Source: an uncultured Methanosarcinales archaeon (GTDB lineage: Archaea > Halobacteriota > Methanosarcinia > Methanotrichales > Methanotrichaceae). Taken from it: DNA of 59,236 bases. Of the stretch, positions 9,531 through 17,483 are shown piece by piece (positions within the stretch are counted from its first letter, which is position 1; every line of letters starts with the position of its first letter). The translations under genes and the position numbers were made by a program. The stretch spans positions 1 through 59,236 of the forward strand of contig CAIQHB010000079.1 in NCBI GenBank assembly GCA_903871465.1. Direction: 5' to 3'. The notes under the pieces are model-generated. The model did no database searches. It was not told the DNA's origin and was given only the letters and a program-made list of their open reading frames with translations.

Positions 9531-10361
9531 TCACTTGCTCGCAGCCCTCATCCGCTCATAATCCGCAAGCACTTCTTCCGTCTCTCCCAACGCCACCATC
9601 CCGCCATGGTTCATGAGCAAGCAGCGGCTGCATAGCTTGCTTACCGTGGCCAGGGAATGAGAGACCAGGAGGATGGTCTTGCCTGCTTTGCGAATCTCGT
9701 CGATCTTCTCACCGCACTTCTTCTGGAAAGACTCGTCACCCACGGAGAGCACCTCGTCTACCAGCATTACATCCGGATTGGTCTGAATGGCCGTGGCAAA
9801 GGCAAGTCGTACATACATTCCCGAAGAGAAGTTGCGCAGCTTCATGTTCTCAAAACGCTTCAGCTCCGAGAAGTCCATTATCTCATCATAACGCTGGTCC
9901 ACGTCTTTGTGGGTCAGACCCATAATGGCTCCATAGAGGTAGACGTTGTCCCTGGCGGACAGCTCCGGCTGAAAGCCCACTCCCAATTCTAGAAACGGGG
10001 CAATCTTTCCATTGATCTTGACACTTCCTCTGTCCGGATAAAGAACACCTGCCAGGACCTTGAGCAATGTACTCTTGCCGCAGCCGTTGGGCCCGATCAC
10101 CCCGAATGTCTCCCCGTGCTTCACGGTAAAACTGACGTCCTGCAGGGCTAAAAAATCATCGTACGAGGCGGCGCCACTCCCCAGCAGCCCAACCAGATGC
10201 TCGAATACTGTGAGCTTCTTTTCTTTGGGTATTCTGAACCTCTTGGAGATTCCCTCTACCACTATGGCATTACCGTTGGTATCGGTATTTCTGTACTTAC
10301 CTCCCACCACCTGGTTCAATTTATCAAGGCCGATATTAACATCGGCGAATGGCAGGGGCAC
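9531..10361 (-). CDS. Polysaccharide export ABC transporter, ATP-binding subunit (Wzt/TagH/RfbB type)
   Basis: ATPase of an ABC-2 exporter that moves lipid-linked polysaccharide across the cytoplasmic membrane. It has Walker A GPNGCGKST, the modified signature RNFSSGMYVRL typical of polysaccharide exporters in place of LSGGQ, and Walker B VMLVDEVLSVGD followed by the switch histidine (LLVSHS). I choose the GTG at 10361: it follows the stop of the permease gene by one base and has GGAGGAG seven bases upstream, inside the permease end. The protein lacks the long C-terminal glycan-binding domain of some Wzt proteins, so chain length or terminal group is probably not sensed here. It is the last gene of a minus-strand operon starting at 13175. 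Confidence 0.9.
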   Translation of the reverse strand: MPLPFADVNIGLDKLNQVVGGKYRNTDTNGNAIVVEGISKRFRIPKEKKLTVFEHLVGLLGSGAASYDDFLALQDVSFTVKHGETFGVIGPNGCGKSTLLKVLAGVLYPDRGSVKINGKIAPFLELGVGFQPELSARDNVYLYGAIMGLTHKDVDQRYDEIMDFSELKRFENMKLRNFSSGMYVRLAFATAIQTNPDVMLVDEVLSVGDESFQKKCGEKIDEIRKAGKTILLVSHSLATVSKLCSRCLLMNHGGMVALGETEEVLADYERMRAASK

Positions 10362-10362
10362 T

Positions 10363-11124
10363 TTAGATCTCCTCCGCAAACCTGCGTTCCAGCCTTTTGA
10401 AGACCAGTGTGCCTGCAGCCATGAGGATCAGCGCCGCCGCCAGTGTTAAGGCGACATCCGCCAGCGCAGGCGGCTGGTGATAGAGCAGCACATCCCGGTA
10501 CATCTGCATCAACGCTGTGATTGGATTCAGCATGTAATACATCAGGTACTGCGGGGGCACTGTGGTGAGGGGATAGACGATTGGCGAGAGAAAGAACCCG
10601 ATCTGAATCAGCACATCCCATATCTGGTTTAAGTCGCGGTAGTAAACGTATAGCGCTGCTAAAATGAGGCTTATGCCGTACACGATCATAAAATAGATTA
10701 TGTGTATGAGCGGAAATATCAGAATGTAGGGAGAAACCCCGGCGCCAAGAATGATGAGCAGGGGGACCAGCACCAGGAACTCGAGAATCGAGCTTATGAA
10801 GCTGGAAAGAACAGTGCTCATCACCAGGACCTGGCGGGGGATGTAGATCTTCGTCACCAGGCTGGGTTTGCCGACGATAGCCATCATGGAGGCCGAGGTT
10901 CCAATAGACAGGAAGCGCCAGCTAATGATACCGATTAGGAGATACAGTGCAAAGTGATTCTGATTGTTCTTAAATACATTATTGAAGACGAGATAGAGGA
11001 CCAGCATCATGAGAAGCGGATTGAGGAGCGACCACGCAAACCCCAGAACGGAGCTCTGATACTTTACCTTCAGGTCGCTGATAGTCAGTATCTTGATCAG
11101 CTCGCGGTATTCGACGATCCACAT
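10363..11124 (-). CDS. Polysaccharide export ABC transporter, permease subunit (Wzm/RfbA type)
   Basis: Integral membrane partner of the ATPase encoded directly downstream. The 253-residue protein has the ABC-2 permease layout: an amphipathic start (ELIKILTISDLKVKYQSS), about six hydrophobic segments, and the conserved FLSPIVYP turn followed by NPITALMQMYRDVLL. Together with the ATPase it would form a 2+2 exporter for surface glycan or glycolipid. The gene ends one base before the ATPase start and begins one base after the glycosyltransferase stop, so the three are certainly cotranscribed. Confidence 0.9.
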   Translation of the reverse strand: MWIVEYRELIKILTISDLKVKYQSSVLGFAWSLLNPLLMMLVLYLVFNNVFKNNQNHFALYLLIGIISWRFLSIGTSASMMAIVGKPSLVTKIYIPRQVLVMSTVLSSFISSILEFLVLVPLLIILGAGVSPYILIFPLIHIIYFMIVYGISLILAALYVYYRDLNQIWDVLIQIGFFLSPIVYPLTTVPPQYLMYYMLNPITALMQMYRDVLLYHQPPALADVALTLAAALILMAAGTLVFKRLERRFAEEI

Positions 11125-11125
11125 T

Positions 11126-12073
11126 CTACTGCCTCTTCATGCGGCTCCAGGTCTTCACAAACCTTCCGATCTCGGAGTCGTTTGTTCTGCGCACGACATC
11201 TCTGCGCTTTCTCAGCATCTTTGTAACGCCCTTCAGAGCATCCACCTTCGATTTAAGGATAACCCTGCCCTGGCCGCGCAGAGCATAGTACGGAATTAGT
11301 GCCAGATTCCTGGCTATGATAAAGGGCAGAGAGGTGATCAGAAGCCTCGTGGGAAAATCCTTAATCGCATACCAGATTACATTCCTATTGCCGTAATAGA
11401 CCGAAAGATCCGATCCAACGCCTGCTGTTCCGCCGTGATGGTGGAAGACCTTTGCCTCCGGCACATAGATGCAATTCCAGCCAGCCAGGCGGGCACGGAA
11501 GGCCAGATCCACATCCTCCATGTAGAGAAAAAAATCCTCATCGAAAAGGCCGATCTCATCCAGCATCTCTTTTCGGTAGAGGGCTGCTCCGGCACAGGCT
11601 CCAAAGACCTCCTCCCGGGCATCGTACTGCCCTAGATCCGGCTCGAACATTCCTCGATCCCAGGCCGCGCCGCTTCGAGAGATGCAGATTCCCGCAGAAT
11701 TGATGCGCCCATCAGCGAGCAGCATCTTGGAGGCACACATGCCCACGTCCGCGTGCGCGCGCATGGGCTCCACCAGGCATGCTAGAAATCGGCTATCGGC
11801 TCGCGTGTCGTTGTTCAGAGTCACGATAAACTCGCCGTTGGCCTGTCTAATTCCTGCATTAGTTCCGCCTGCAAAACCCAGGTTCTTCTTGTTTCTTACT
11901 ACTCTGACCCAGGGATAATTCGCATCCAGATGCTCCACGCTCCCGTCGGTGGAGGCATTGTCTACTACAATTACCTCAAAATCCCTGTAGCTTTGTGCGG
12001 CGATGGACGTGAGACAGTCATCGAGGAATTGTTTCCCGTTGTAGTTTAGAACCACTATGCTGACAACATCCAC
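11126..12073 (-). CDS. Glycosyltransferase, GT2 family (rhamnosyltransferase-like)
   Basis: A GT-A fold enzyme. VSIVVLNYNG opens the nucleotide-binding domain, VIVVDNASTDGS is the second conserved strand, LNNDTR corresponds to the metal-binding D-x-D region, and FLYMEDVDLAFR carries the catalytic-base ED motif. This subset of GT2 often transfers rhamnose from dTDP-rhamnose, which fits the rfbDACB operon next door; acceptor and linkage are unknown. I choose the GTG at 12073, one base after the stop of the upstream gene, with GAGG twelve bases upstream; the longer frame to 12103 would overlap that gene. A basic C-terminal region may bind the membrane surface. Confidence 0.87.
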   Translation of the reverse strand: MDVVSIVVLNYNGKQFLDDCLTSIAAQSYRDFEVIVVDNASTDGSVEHLDANYPWVRVVRNKKNLGFAGGTNAGIRQANGEFIVTLNNDTRADSRFLACLVEPMRAHADVGMCASKMLLADGRINSAGICISRSGAAWDRGMFEPDLGQYDAREEVFGACAGAALYRKEMLDEIGLFDEDFFLYMEDVDLAFRARLAGWNCIYVPEAKVFHHHGGTAGVGSDLSVYYGNRNVIWYAIKDFPTRLLITSLPFIIARNLALIPYYALRGQGRVILKSKVDALKGVTKMLRKRRDVVRRTNDSEIGRFVKTWSRMKRQ

Positions 12074-12074
12074 C

Positions 12075-13175
12075 TTAGACCAATCCTCTGTAGACCTTCT
12101 CAATATCCTCAGCTACCCTTCTCCAGCTATACCTTTCCTCAACGAGCCTTCGCCCTGAGGTCCCCATCTTCTTGGCAAGATTCTCGTTTTCCAGAATACA
12201 GAGCATCGCCTCAGCCAGCTCAGCTTCATTTCCCCGGCTCACCATGAGACCTGCTTCACTCTTCTTTATCTCTTCAGCCATGCCTGCGATTTCCGTGGTG
12301 ACTACAGGTTTTCCGCAGGCCATGGCTTCGAGTGGCACAATCCCGAATCCCTCTCGGGTTGGATCTGTGGAAGGAAGCACGAATAGCTTGCAGCCGTTAT
12401 AGTAATCCTGGAGTCGTTTCGTAGGTATGAAGCCTGTGAACCTCACATTCTCATCGAGTCCCAGGGATTCCGTCAGGCTGCGGTAATAATCAACCAGGCT
12501 TCCACTGCCCCCCACCACCAGCCTAACATTAGGCATCTCTTGTTTCAATATCTTCAGGGCCCTTAAAAGATGCTCCAATCCTTTGTACCTGTGATACTCG
12601 TCCAAGACGCTCAGGAAGAATATGTCCCCTTGCCGCGGGCTCTCCCGCGGCTGGAAGGCTGCGACATCAATCCCCAAGGGTATAATGGAGATCTTTTCCA
12701 TGCAACCTTCAAGAAGAGGCGACATATAGTTGCCCCTGGTCACAATAATCCTGTCTGCGGACTTTAGCAGCAACTTCAAGGCAGTTTTATTATACAGACA
12801 TGCCACATAATTCGCAGCGCCCTCTCCAACGATGTCGTTATGATATGTCAGAACGAGGGGCCTCTTCTTTAGCCGAGATGCTAGAGCGCTCCAGTCGGCG
12901 CTCCAGGGTGTTGGAAGATGGGTATGCAAAATATCAAAGTCTTCTTTCAGAAAAGCTAGGGGCAGGGCGGGCGTAATGTTTGTATTTGCCACCTTCCCTA
13001 CAGTTCTTAAAACCTTAGTATTGATGCGTCCATTGACCTCATTATCTCGTGGGGTGTCGGCGCAGATTACGCTGACCTCATGGCCCATGCTCAGGAGCTC
13101 ATTGGAAAGGTTCCTAACATAGCTCTCTACTCCGCCCGTCGCGAAGAGCCGAGCTGGGGTCTGAAGTATCCTCAT
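12075..13175 (-). CDS. Glycosyltransferase, GT4 family
   Basis: A 366-residue GT-B enzyme. The start shows the usual GGVESYVRNLSNEL acceptor-side helix, SVLDEYHRYKGLEHLLRAL opens the donor domain, and DPTREGFGIVPLEAMACG is the EX7E motif. It would act at the cytoplasmic face on a polyprenyl-linked glycan. It is the first gene of the operon GT4-GT2-permease-ATPase; the genes are separated by single bases. The promoter probably lies in the 87-bp element at 13195-13281, which places an AT-rich TATA-like site about 53 bases before the ATG. The sugar specificity cannot be told from sequence. Confidence 0.88.
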   Translation of the reverse strand: MRILQTPARLFATGGVESYVRNLSNELLSMGHEVSVICADTPRDNEVNGRINTKVLRTVGKVANTNITPALPLAFLKEDFDILHTHLPTPWSADWSALASRLKKRPLVLTYHNDIVGEGAANYVACLYNKTALKLLLKSADRIIVTRGNYMSPLLEGCMEKISIIPLGIDVAAFQPRESPRQGDIFFLSVLDEYHRYKGLEHLLRALKILKQEMPNVRLVVGGSGSLVDYYRSLTESLGLDENVRFTGFIPTKRLQDYYNGCKLFVLPSTDPTREGFGIVPLEAMACGKPVVTTEIAGMAEEIKKSEAGLMVSRGNEAELAEAMLCILENENLAKKMGTSGRRLVEERYSWRRVAEDIEKVYRGLV

Positions 13176-13194
13176 ATTTTCTGCCTTACGCGAT

Positions 13195-13281
13195 TCGTAT
13201 CATCATCTCCCTGGCATCGTGATCGTATTTAATAGAGTATTGTCTTATTCGGCCTGAGCAATAAGATCAAGGTGCCAAGAT
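13195..13281. repeat. 87-bp promoter element, copy 1
   Basis: This stretch matches 14051-14137 at 78 of 87 positions, in the same orientation. It includes the TATA-like TATTTAAT (13228-13235), an inverted repeat and the AAGGTGCCAAG leader that precedes the rfbD start in copy 2. Here the ATG has become ATA and no plus-strand gene follows. It lies 20 bases upstream of the minus-strand glycosyltransferase operon. The two copies flank the methyltransferase gene. Confidence 0.9.
13243..13266. promoter_or_regulatory. Inverted repeat TCTTATT-N10-AATAAGA (candidate operator)
   Basis: A perfect 7-bp inverted repeat with a 10-base spacer inside copy 1 of the 87-bp element. In copy 2 both arms have changed together (TCCTATT and AATAGGA), so the symmetry is kept. 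This points to a dimeric repressor site or, less likely, an RNA hairpin. Confidence 0.6.
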
Positions 13282-13306
13282 AGTACCTGTCCCTTACGAT
13301 ATCTGA

Positions 13307-14005
13307 TTATTTTTTGACTTTGCGGGCTTTCATAGTAAGATAAACCGAATGAATTTTATCAAATTTGGAGATAAAAGCAGCCATTGGACCAGGGAACGGA
13401 TAGTACCCCACCCCAATCATCCGCTCCACTGTAAACCCATGGTACTTGAAAAGCTCCTTGAGGGCCTCTGGTGTGAAGATTCTCAGATGAACTTCTCCCT
13501 TGCTCGCGTGCCGCATTCCGCATTTGGGGTCAAGAGAGTTTCCCAGGATCACCTCGTTGCTCACATGGGCAGTGAACGGCTGTTTCCCTAAAACTAGAGA
13601 AAAAATATTGTGGAAACTGGCCAGGTTGGGTGTGGAGATAACAGCATATCCGCCAGGCTTTAGTATCCTGTGAACCTCTTTGACGAATTGGTCCGTTTCT
13701 GGCAGGTGCTCCAGAACCTGATTGGCGTGCACGACGTCGAAGCTCTCATTCTCAAAAGGGAGATTCTCGTTCAAATCTGCAAAGGAAACTTTGATTCCTC
13801 TGGCCTTGGCTCGCAGGCAAGCCTCCTCCAGAAACTCTGCACCATAGATATCTTCCGTTTCTGCCTTTTCTGCTATTTTCAGGGCAAACTCGCCATCTGC
13901 GCACCCTAGATCGATTATTTTTGCCTTCGCGTCCACCTCAATTAAGTCTAGTATGCTCTTGCGGTTCTCATGGTCTACATTGTGGTATAAAGAAAGCAGA
14001 TTCAT
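13307..14005 (-). CDS. Class I SAM-dependent methyltransferase (glycan-locus type)
   Basis: A 232-residue methyltransferase of the UbiE/Methyltransf_11 type. KIIDLGCADGEFA near residue 35 is motif I, IYGAEFLEEA is motif II, FDVVHANQVLEHLPE is the motif IV region, and RILKPGGYAVISTPN is motif VI. Such enzymes in polysaccharide loci methylate sugars or lipid-linked intermediates, but small molecules are equally possible. It is read away from rfbD and toward the glycosyltransferase operon. It lies between two 87-bp direct repeats, so recombination between them would remove it cleanly. Its own promoter would be the minus-strand side of copy 2. Confidence 0.82.
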   Translation of the reverse strand: MNLLSLYHNVDHENRKSILDLIEVDAKAKIIDLGCADGEFALKIAEKAETEDIYGAEFLEEACLRAKARGIKVSFADLNENLPFENESFDVVHANQVLEHLPETDQFVKEVHRILKPGGYAVISTPNLASFHNIFSLVLGKQPFTAHVSNEVILGNSLDPKCGMRHASKGEVHLRIFTPEALKELFKYHGFTVERMIGVGYYPFPGPMAAFISKFDKIHSVYLTMKARKVKK

Positions 14006-14050
14006 GGCTTTAGCACACTTCTCCCCAGACTCTCTCGGCTATCTCGCATA

Positions 14051-14137
14051 TCGTATCAGCATCTCTCTGGCATGGTGATAGTATTTAATGGAGTATTGTC
14101 CTATTCTGCCTGAGCAATAGGACCAAGGTGCCAAGAT
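14051..14137. repeat. 87-bp promoter element, copy 2
   Basis: Copy 2 of the element at 13195-13281, about 90 percent identical. It lies between two divergent genes and ends in the rfbD start codon (ATG at 14136). It therefore carries the promoter of the rhamnose operon and probably also that of the methyltransferase gene on the other strand. Confidence 0.9.
14082..14122 (+). promoter_or_regulatory. rfbDACB promoter with overlapping inverted repeat
   Basis: TATTTAAT at 14082-14089 is a good archaeal TATA candidate 47 bases before the rfbD start. The expected transcription start, about 25 bases downstream, falls within the inverted repeat TCCTATT-N10-AATAGGA (14099-14122). A repressor bound there would block initiation. 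Confidence 0.55.
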
Positions 14138-15002
14138 GACTGAGCTGCTTGTTATAGGCGGGGGCCTTCTGGGGCGGGCCGTGGCGAAGGCTTCCAGAGA
14201 AAGCTTCAGGACTGCCTTGACCTACAACTCTCATCCACTGCAGATGGAAGGTTGTGCGACCTATCCGATGGATATAACAGGAAGAGTTGATCTTATCCGA
14301 AGCCTGAAGCCAGAGTACATAGTCCTGACCGCAGCCATGACCAACGTAGATGGTTGCGAAGAGGATCGCCAAGGTGCCTGGAAAGCCAACGCCCTGGGGC
14401 CTAAAAATGTTGCATCGGCGGCTAAGGATTTAGGCTCAAAGCTGATCTATGTCTCCACCGATTATGTCTTTGATGGCGAGCGTGGCATGTACAGAGAGGA
14501 CGACCAAACCTCGCCCATCAACTACTATGGCGAGAGCAAGCTTGCAGCGGAGGGGTTCGTTCGAGAAATCTGCCAGGATTCTTTGATCGCCAGGACCTCC
14601 GTTCTCTATGGCTGGAATCCTGCAAAGCAGAACTTCGTCACATGGGCCATGGAAGAAATGAAGAAGGGAAACCGGATTAATATCGTAAATGACCAATTCA
14701 CTTCACCAACCCTTTCCTCAAATCTGGCAGACATGATCCTTGCTATCAAGGACCAGACGGGTGTGTTTCACACTTGCGGCTCGGAGAGAATCAACCGCTA
14801 TGACTTTTCCATCAAGATTGCCAAAGCTTTCTGCCTCGACGAATCTCTAATAAACCCCATCACCTCAAACCATTTGAGCTGGAAGGCGAGGCGTCCCATG
14901 GATTCTTCCCTGGATACCTCGAAGGTCTCCCGGTTCACAAAACCTTTAAATGTAGAAGAAGGGCTGAATGCCATGATAATGCAAGGAATGGTGGCAGAAT
15001 GA
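14136..15002 (+). CDS. rfbD: dTDP-4-dehydrorhamnose reductase
   Basis: Last enzyme of dTDP-L-rhamnose synthesis: it reduces dTDP-4-dehydro-L-rhamnose with NAD(P)H in the cytoplasm. The 288-residue protein shows the extended-SDR pattern: LVIGGGLLGRAV for the cofactor, the YVSTDYVFDG strand that defines RfbD proteins, the YxxxK pair in INYYGESKLAAE, and RTSVLYGW. The ATG at 14136 has AGGTG six bases upstream. It is the first gene of rfbDACB, and its stop overlaps the rfbA start (ATGA). The operator-like repeat at 14099-14122 probably governs the operon. Confidence 0.93.
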   Translation: MTELLVIGGGLLGRAVAKASRESFRTALTYNSHPLQMEGCATYPMDITGRVDLIRSLKPEYIVLTAAMTNVDGCEEDRQGAWKANALGPKNVASAAKDLGSKLIYVSTDYVFDGERGMYREDDQTSPINYYGESKLAAEGFVREICQDSLIARTSVLYGWNPAKQNFVTWAMEEMKKGNRINIVNDQFTSPTLSSNLADMILAIKDQTGVFHTCGSERINRYDFSIKIAKAFCLDESLINPITSNHLSWKARRPMDSSLDTSKVSRFTKPLNVEEGLNAMIMQGMVAE

Positions 15003-16060
15003 AGGGTTTAGTGTTGTCGGGAGGCTATGGAACAAGGCTTCGCCCTCTGACATATTCTCAACAAAAGCAGCTCATACCGGTGGCTAATAAGCCCATCCTC
15101 TTTTATGCCATAGAAGATATTATTGCCGCCAACGTGCACGATATTGGCATAATCGTCGGACCCAATCGAGATCAAGTGGAGAAGACGGTCCAGAGCAGAG
15201 ATTGGGATGCCAATATCGAGTTCATTTACCAGGATGCACCTCGGGGCCTGGCTCACACAGTGCTAATTTCTGAAAAGTTCTTGGATGGCGAGCCTTTTGT
15301 CATGTATCTGGGCGACAACCTCCTTTGCGACGGCATAGTCGATCATGCCAACCGCTTCAGAAGCTCGGGAGCTGACGCATCGATTCTGCTCACCGAGGTC
15401 AGCAATCCGGAAAGGTTCGGCGTAGCTGAGCTGAATGAGTGCGGTGAAGTCGTCCGGCTTGTGGAAAAACCTAAAGTTCCGCCATCCAACCTGGCCCTCG
15501 TGGGGGTCTATCTCTTCAAGCCAATCATATTCGATGCTGTGAAGAATATCAATCCTTCCTGGAGAAACGAGCTGGAGATAACTGATGCTATTCAGTGGCT
15601 GGTAGAGAATGGTTATCATGTTCAGGCATCTGTCGTGAAAGGCTGGTGGAAGGATACCGGTATGCCTGAGGATATATTGAGCGCAAACAATCTCATACTG
15701 GACGAGATTGAAGCATCATGCTCCGGAGCTGTCATGGATGAATCCGTGGTCCAGGGACGAGTTGAGATAGGGCAAGGGACAATTTTGGAAAATGGATCTG
15801 TGATCCGCGGACCGGCCATCATAGGCCGGGAATGCAAGATATCAAACTCCTACATCGGCCCCTATACGAGCATAGGAGATGGCTGCGAGATCCTTGACTC
15901 CGAGATTGAAGGCTCCATAGTAATGGACGGAACAAGGATCGACTTGAGGCGCAAGATTGTTGATAGCCTGATAGGCGCAAATGTCAGGATTTCTGAGAGC
16001 AGTAAGAAACCCCATGGATATCGATTTGTAATCGGCGACAGCTCGGAGGTTAAAGTATGA
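14999..16060 (+). CDS. rfbA: Glucose-1-phosphate thymidylyltransferase, long archaeal form
   Basis: First step of the rhamnose pathway: dTTP plus glucose-1-phosphate gives dTDP-glucose and pyrophosphate. LSGGYGTRLRPLTYSQQKQL is the nucleotidyltransferase signature with its catalytic Arg and Lys, and VEKPKVPPSNLALVGVYLF is the sugar-binding strand. At 353 residues it is longer than bacterial RfbA (~290). The extra C-terminal ~110 residues carry hexapeptide repeats (GAVMDESVVQGRVEIGQGTI) of a left-handed beta-helix, which is usual in archaeal members. The start overlaps the rfbD stop by four bases and the stop overlaps rfbC by four, so translation is coupled. Confidence 0.93.
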   Translation: MKGLVLSGGYGTRLRPLTYSQQKQLIPVANKPILFYAIEDIIAANVHDIGIIVGPNRDQVEKTVQSRDWDANIEFIYQDAPRGLAHTVLISEKFLDGEPFVMYLGDNLLCDGIVDHANRFRSSGADASILLTEVSNPERFGVAELNECGEVVRLVEKPKVPPSNLALVGVYLFKPIIFDAVKNINPSWRNELEITDAIQWLVENGYHVQASVVKGWWKDTGMPEDILSANNLILDEIEASCSGAVMDESVVQGRVEIGQGTILENGSVIRGPAIIGRECKISNSYIGPYTSIGDGCEILDSEIEGSIVMDGTRIDLRRKIVDSLIGANVRISESSKKPHGYRFVIGDSSEVKV

Positions 16061-16524
16061 TCGAGGGTGTGAGAACTAAGAATCTCAAGGTAGTTCCGGA
16101 TGAGCGTGGCTGGCTTATGGAGATCCTGAGAAACGACGACGATGTTTTCCAAAATTTTGGTCAGGTTTACCTGACTACCGCTTATCCTGGTGTGGTGAAG
16201 GCCTGGCACTATCACAAAAAACAGACAGATAATTTCACCTGCATCCGAGGCATGATGAAGGTGGCCCTTTACGATGATCGTGCGGGCTCCTTGACATGCA
16301 GAGAGATCAACGAATTCTTTGTAGGCGACAGAAATCCCCTGCTCATCAGCGTTCCGCCGCTGGTTTACCACGGCTTTAAGGCAGTAGGCGAAAAGACAGC
16401 ATACTTCCTGAGTATCCCGACCCTGGCTTACAACTACAAAGAACCCGATGAGTTCAGGCTGCCCCCAGATACAGACAAGATACCCTACGACTGGCTTCTG
16501 ACTCCGGGAAAAAGGCATGGCTAA
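16057..16524 (+). CDS. rfbC: dTDP-4-dehydrorhamnose 3,5-epimerase
   Basis: Epimerises dTDP-4-dehydro-6-deoxyglucose at C3 and C5 to the L-rhamno form, in the cytoplasm. It is a cupin-fold protein of 155 residues, shorter than the usual ~180. The catalytic histidine is in GVVKAWHYHKKQTDNF, and the following RGMMKVALYDDR strand and PPLVYHGFKAV segment match the family. Position third in rfbDACB supports the assignment. A 3-epimerase or other sugar cupin is the main alternative, because the short form lacks part of the C-terminal region. Confidence 0.87.
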   Translation: MIEGVRTKNLKVVPDERGWLMEILRNDDDVFQNFGQVYLTTAYPGVVKAWHYHKKQTDNFTCIRGMMKVALYDDRAGSLTCREINEFFVGDRNPLLISVPPLVYHGFKAVGEKTAYFLSIPTLAYNYKEPDEFRLPPDTDKIPYDWLLTPGKRHG

Positions 16525-16535
16525 CGGGGGAAAAG

Positions 16536-17483
16536 ATGAGATTGCTGATTACGGGCGGTGCAGGATTCATAGGCTGCAACTTCGTGCGTCATATCCTTGA
16601 GGAGCATTCTGATTACGAGGTCGTCGTGCTGGACAAGCTGACCTACGCCGGCAGGATGGAGAACCTTGAAGAGATTATGGATAATATCACTTTTGTGCGC
16701 GGCGATATCTGCGATAAGAGCGACGTGGATAAAGCCTTGATGAACTGCGATGCGGTGGTGAACTTTGCAGCTGAGACGCATGTGGACAGGTCGATCACCG
16801 AAGCTGGCTCTTTCATCCGGACAAACGTTTTGGGCACTCACACTCTTCTGGAGGCCGCAAGAACCTCTGGTCTGGAGAAGTTCGTGCAGATAGGCACAGA
16901 CGAAGTTTACGGAAGTGCTTCTTCGGGTTCCTTCTCCGAATCAGATCCCCTCAATCCGTCTTCACCCTATTCGGCATCCAAAGCAGGTGCTGATCTTCTG
17001 GCGCGAGCCTACTTCACGACATATAATCTACCTGTCTCTATAACCAGAAGCTCGAACAATTTTGGGCCATATCAATACCCAGAGAAGCTGATTCCCTTCT
17101 TTATCCTTCGGGCCATGATAGGCGAAAAGCTTCCGGTCTACGGATCGGGCGAGAATGTGCGCGATTGGCTCTATGTGCGAGATAATTGTGCGGCCATAGA
17201 TATGGTCTTGCACAAGGGCAAGTCAGGAGAGATCTATAATATTGGCGGCAGCCATGAGCTAACAAACATGGCGATCACAAGGATGATCCTGTCTCATCTG
17301 AAGAAACCGGAGAGCACGATTGAGCACGTTGCCGATCGGCTTGGCCATGACTTTAGGTATTCAGTGGACTCTCGCAAGATTCGTGGCCTCGGGTGGAGGC
17401 CAAAGCGAAGTTTCGAGGATGCTTTGAGAGATACCTTACAATGGTATATGGAGAATGAAGAATGGTGGAGCGGCCTGCTATAG
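16536..17483 (+). CDS. rfbB: dTDP-glucose 4,6-dehydratase
   Basis: Converts dTDP-glucose to dTDP-4-dehydro-6-deoxyglucose with bound NAD+. The 315-residue extended SDR has ITGGAGFIGCNFV for NAD binding, VNFAAETHVDRSI, IGTDEVYGSA with the dehydratase Asp-Glu pair, and SPYSASKAGADLL with the catalytic Tyr-Lys. GGGGAAAAG precedes the ATG at 16536. It closes the rfb operon. Its stop overlaps the stop of the convergent epimerase gene by six bases, so the two transcripts must run into each other. Confidence 0.95.
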   Translation: MRLLITGGAGFIGCNFVRHILEEHSDYEVVVLDKLTYAGRMENLEEIMDNITFVRGDICDKSDVDKALMNCDAVVNFAAETHVDRSITEAGSFIRTNVLGTHTLLEAARTSGLEKFVQIGTDEVYGSASSGSFSESDPLNPSSPYSASKAGADLLARAYFTTYNLPVSITRSSNNFGPYQYPEKLIPFFILRAMIGEKLPVYGSGENVRDWLYVRDNCAAIDMVLHKGKSGEIYNIGGSHELTNMAITRMILSHLKKPESTIEHVADRLGHDFRYSVDSRKIRGLGWRPKRSFEDALRDTLQWYMENEEWWSGLL

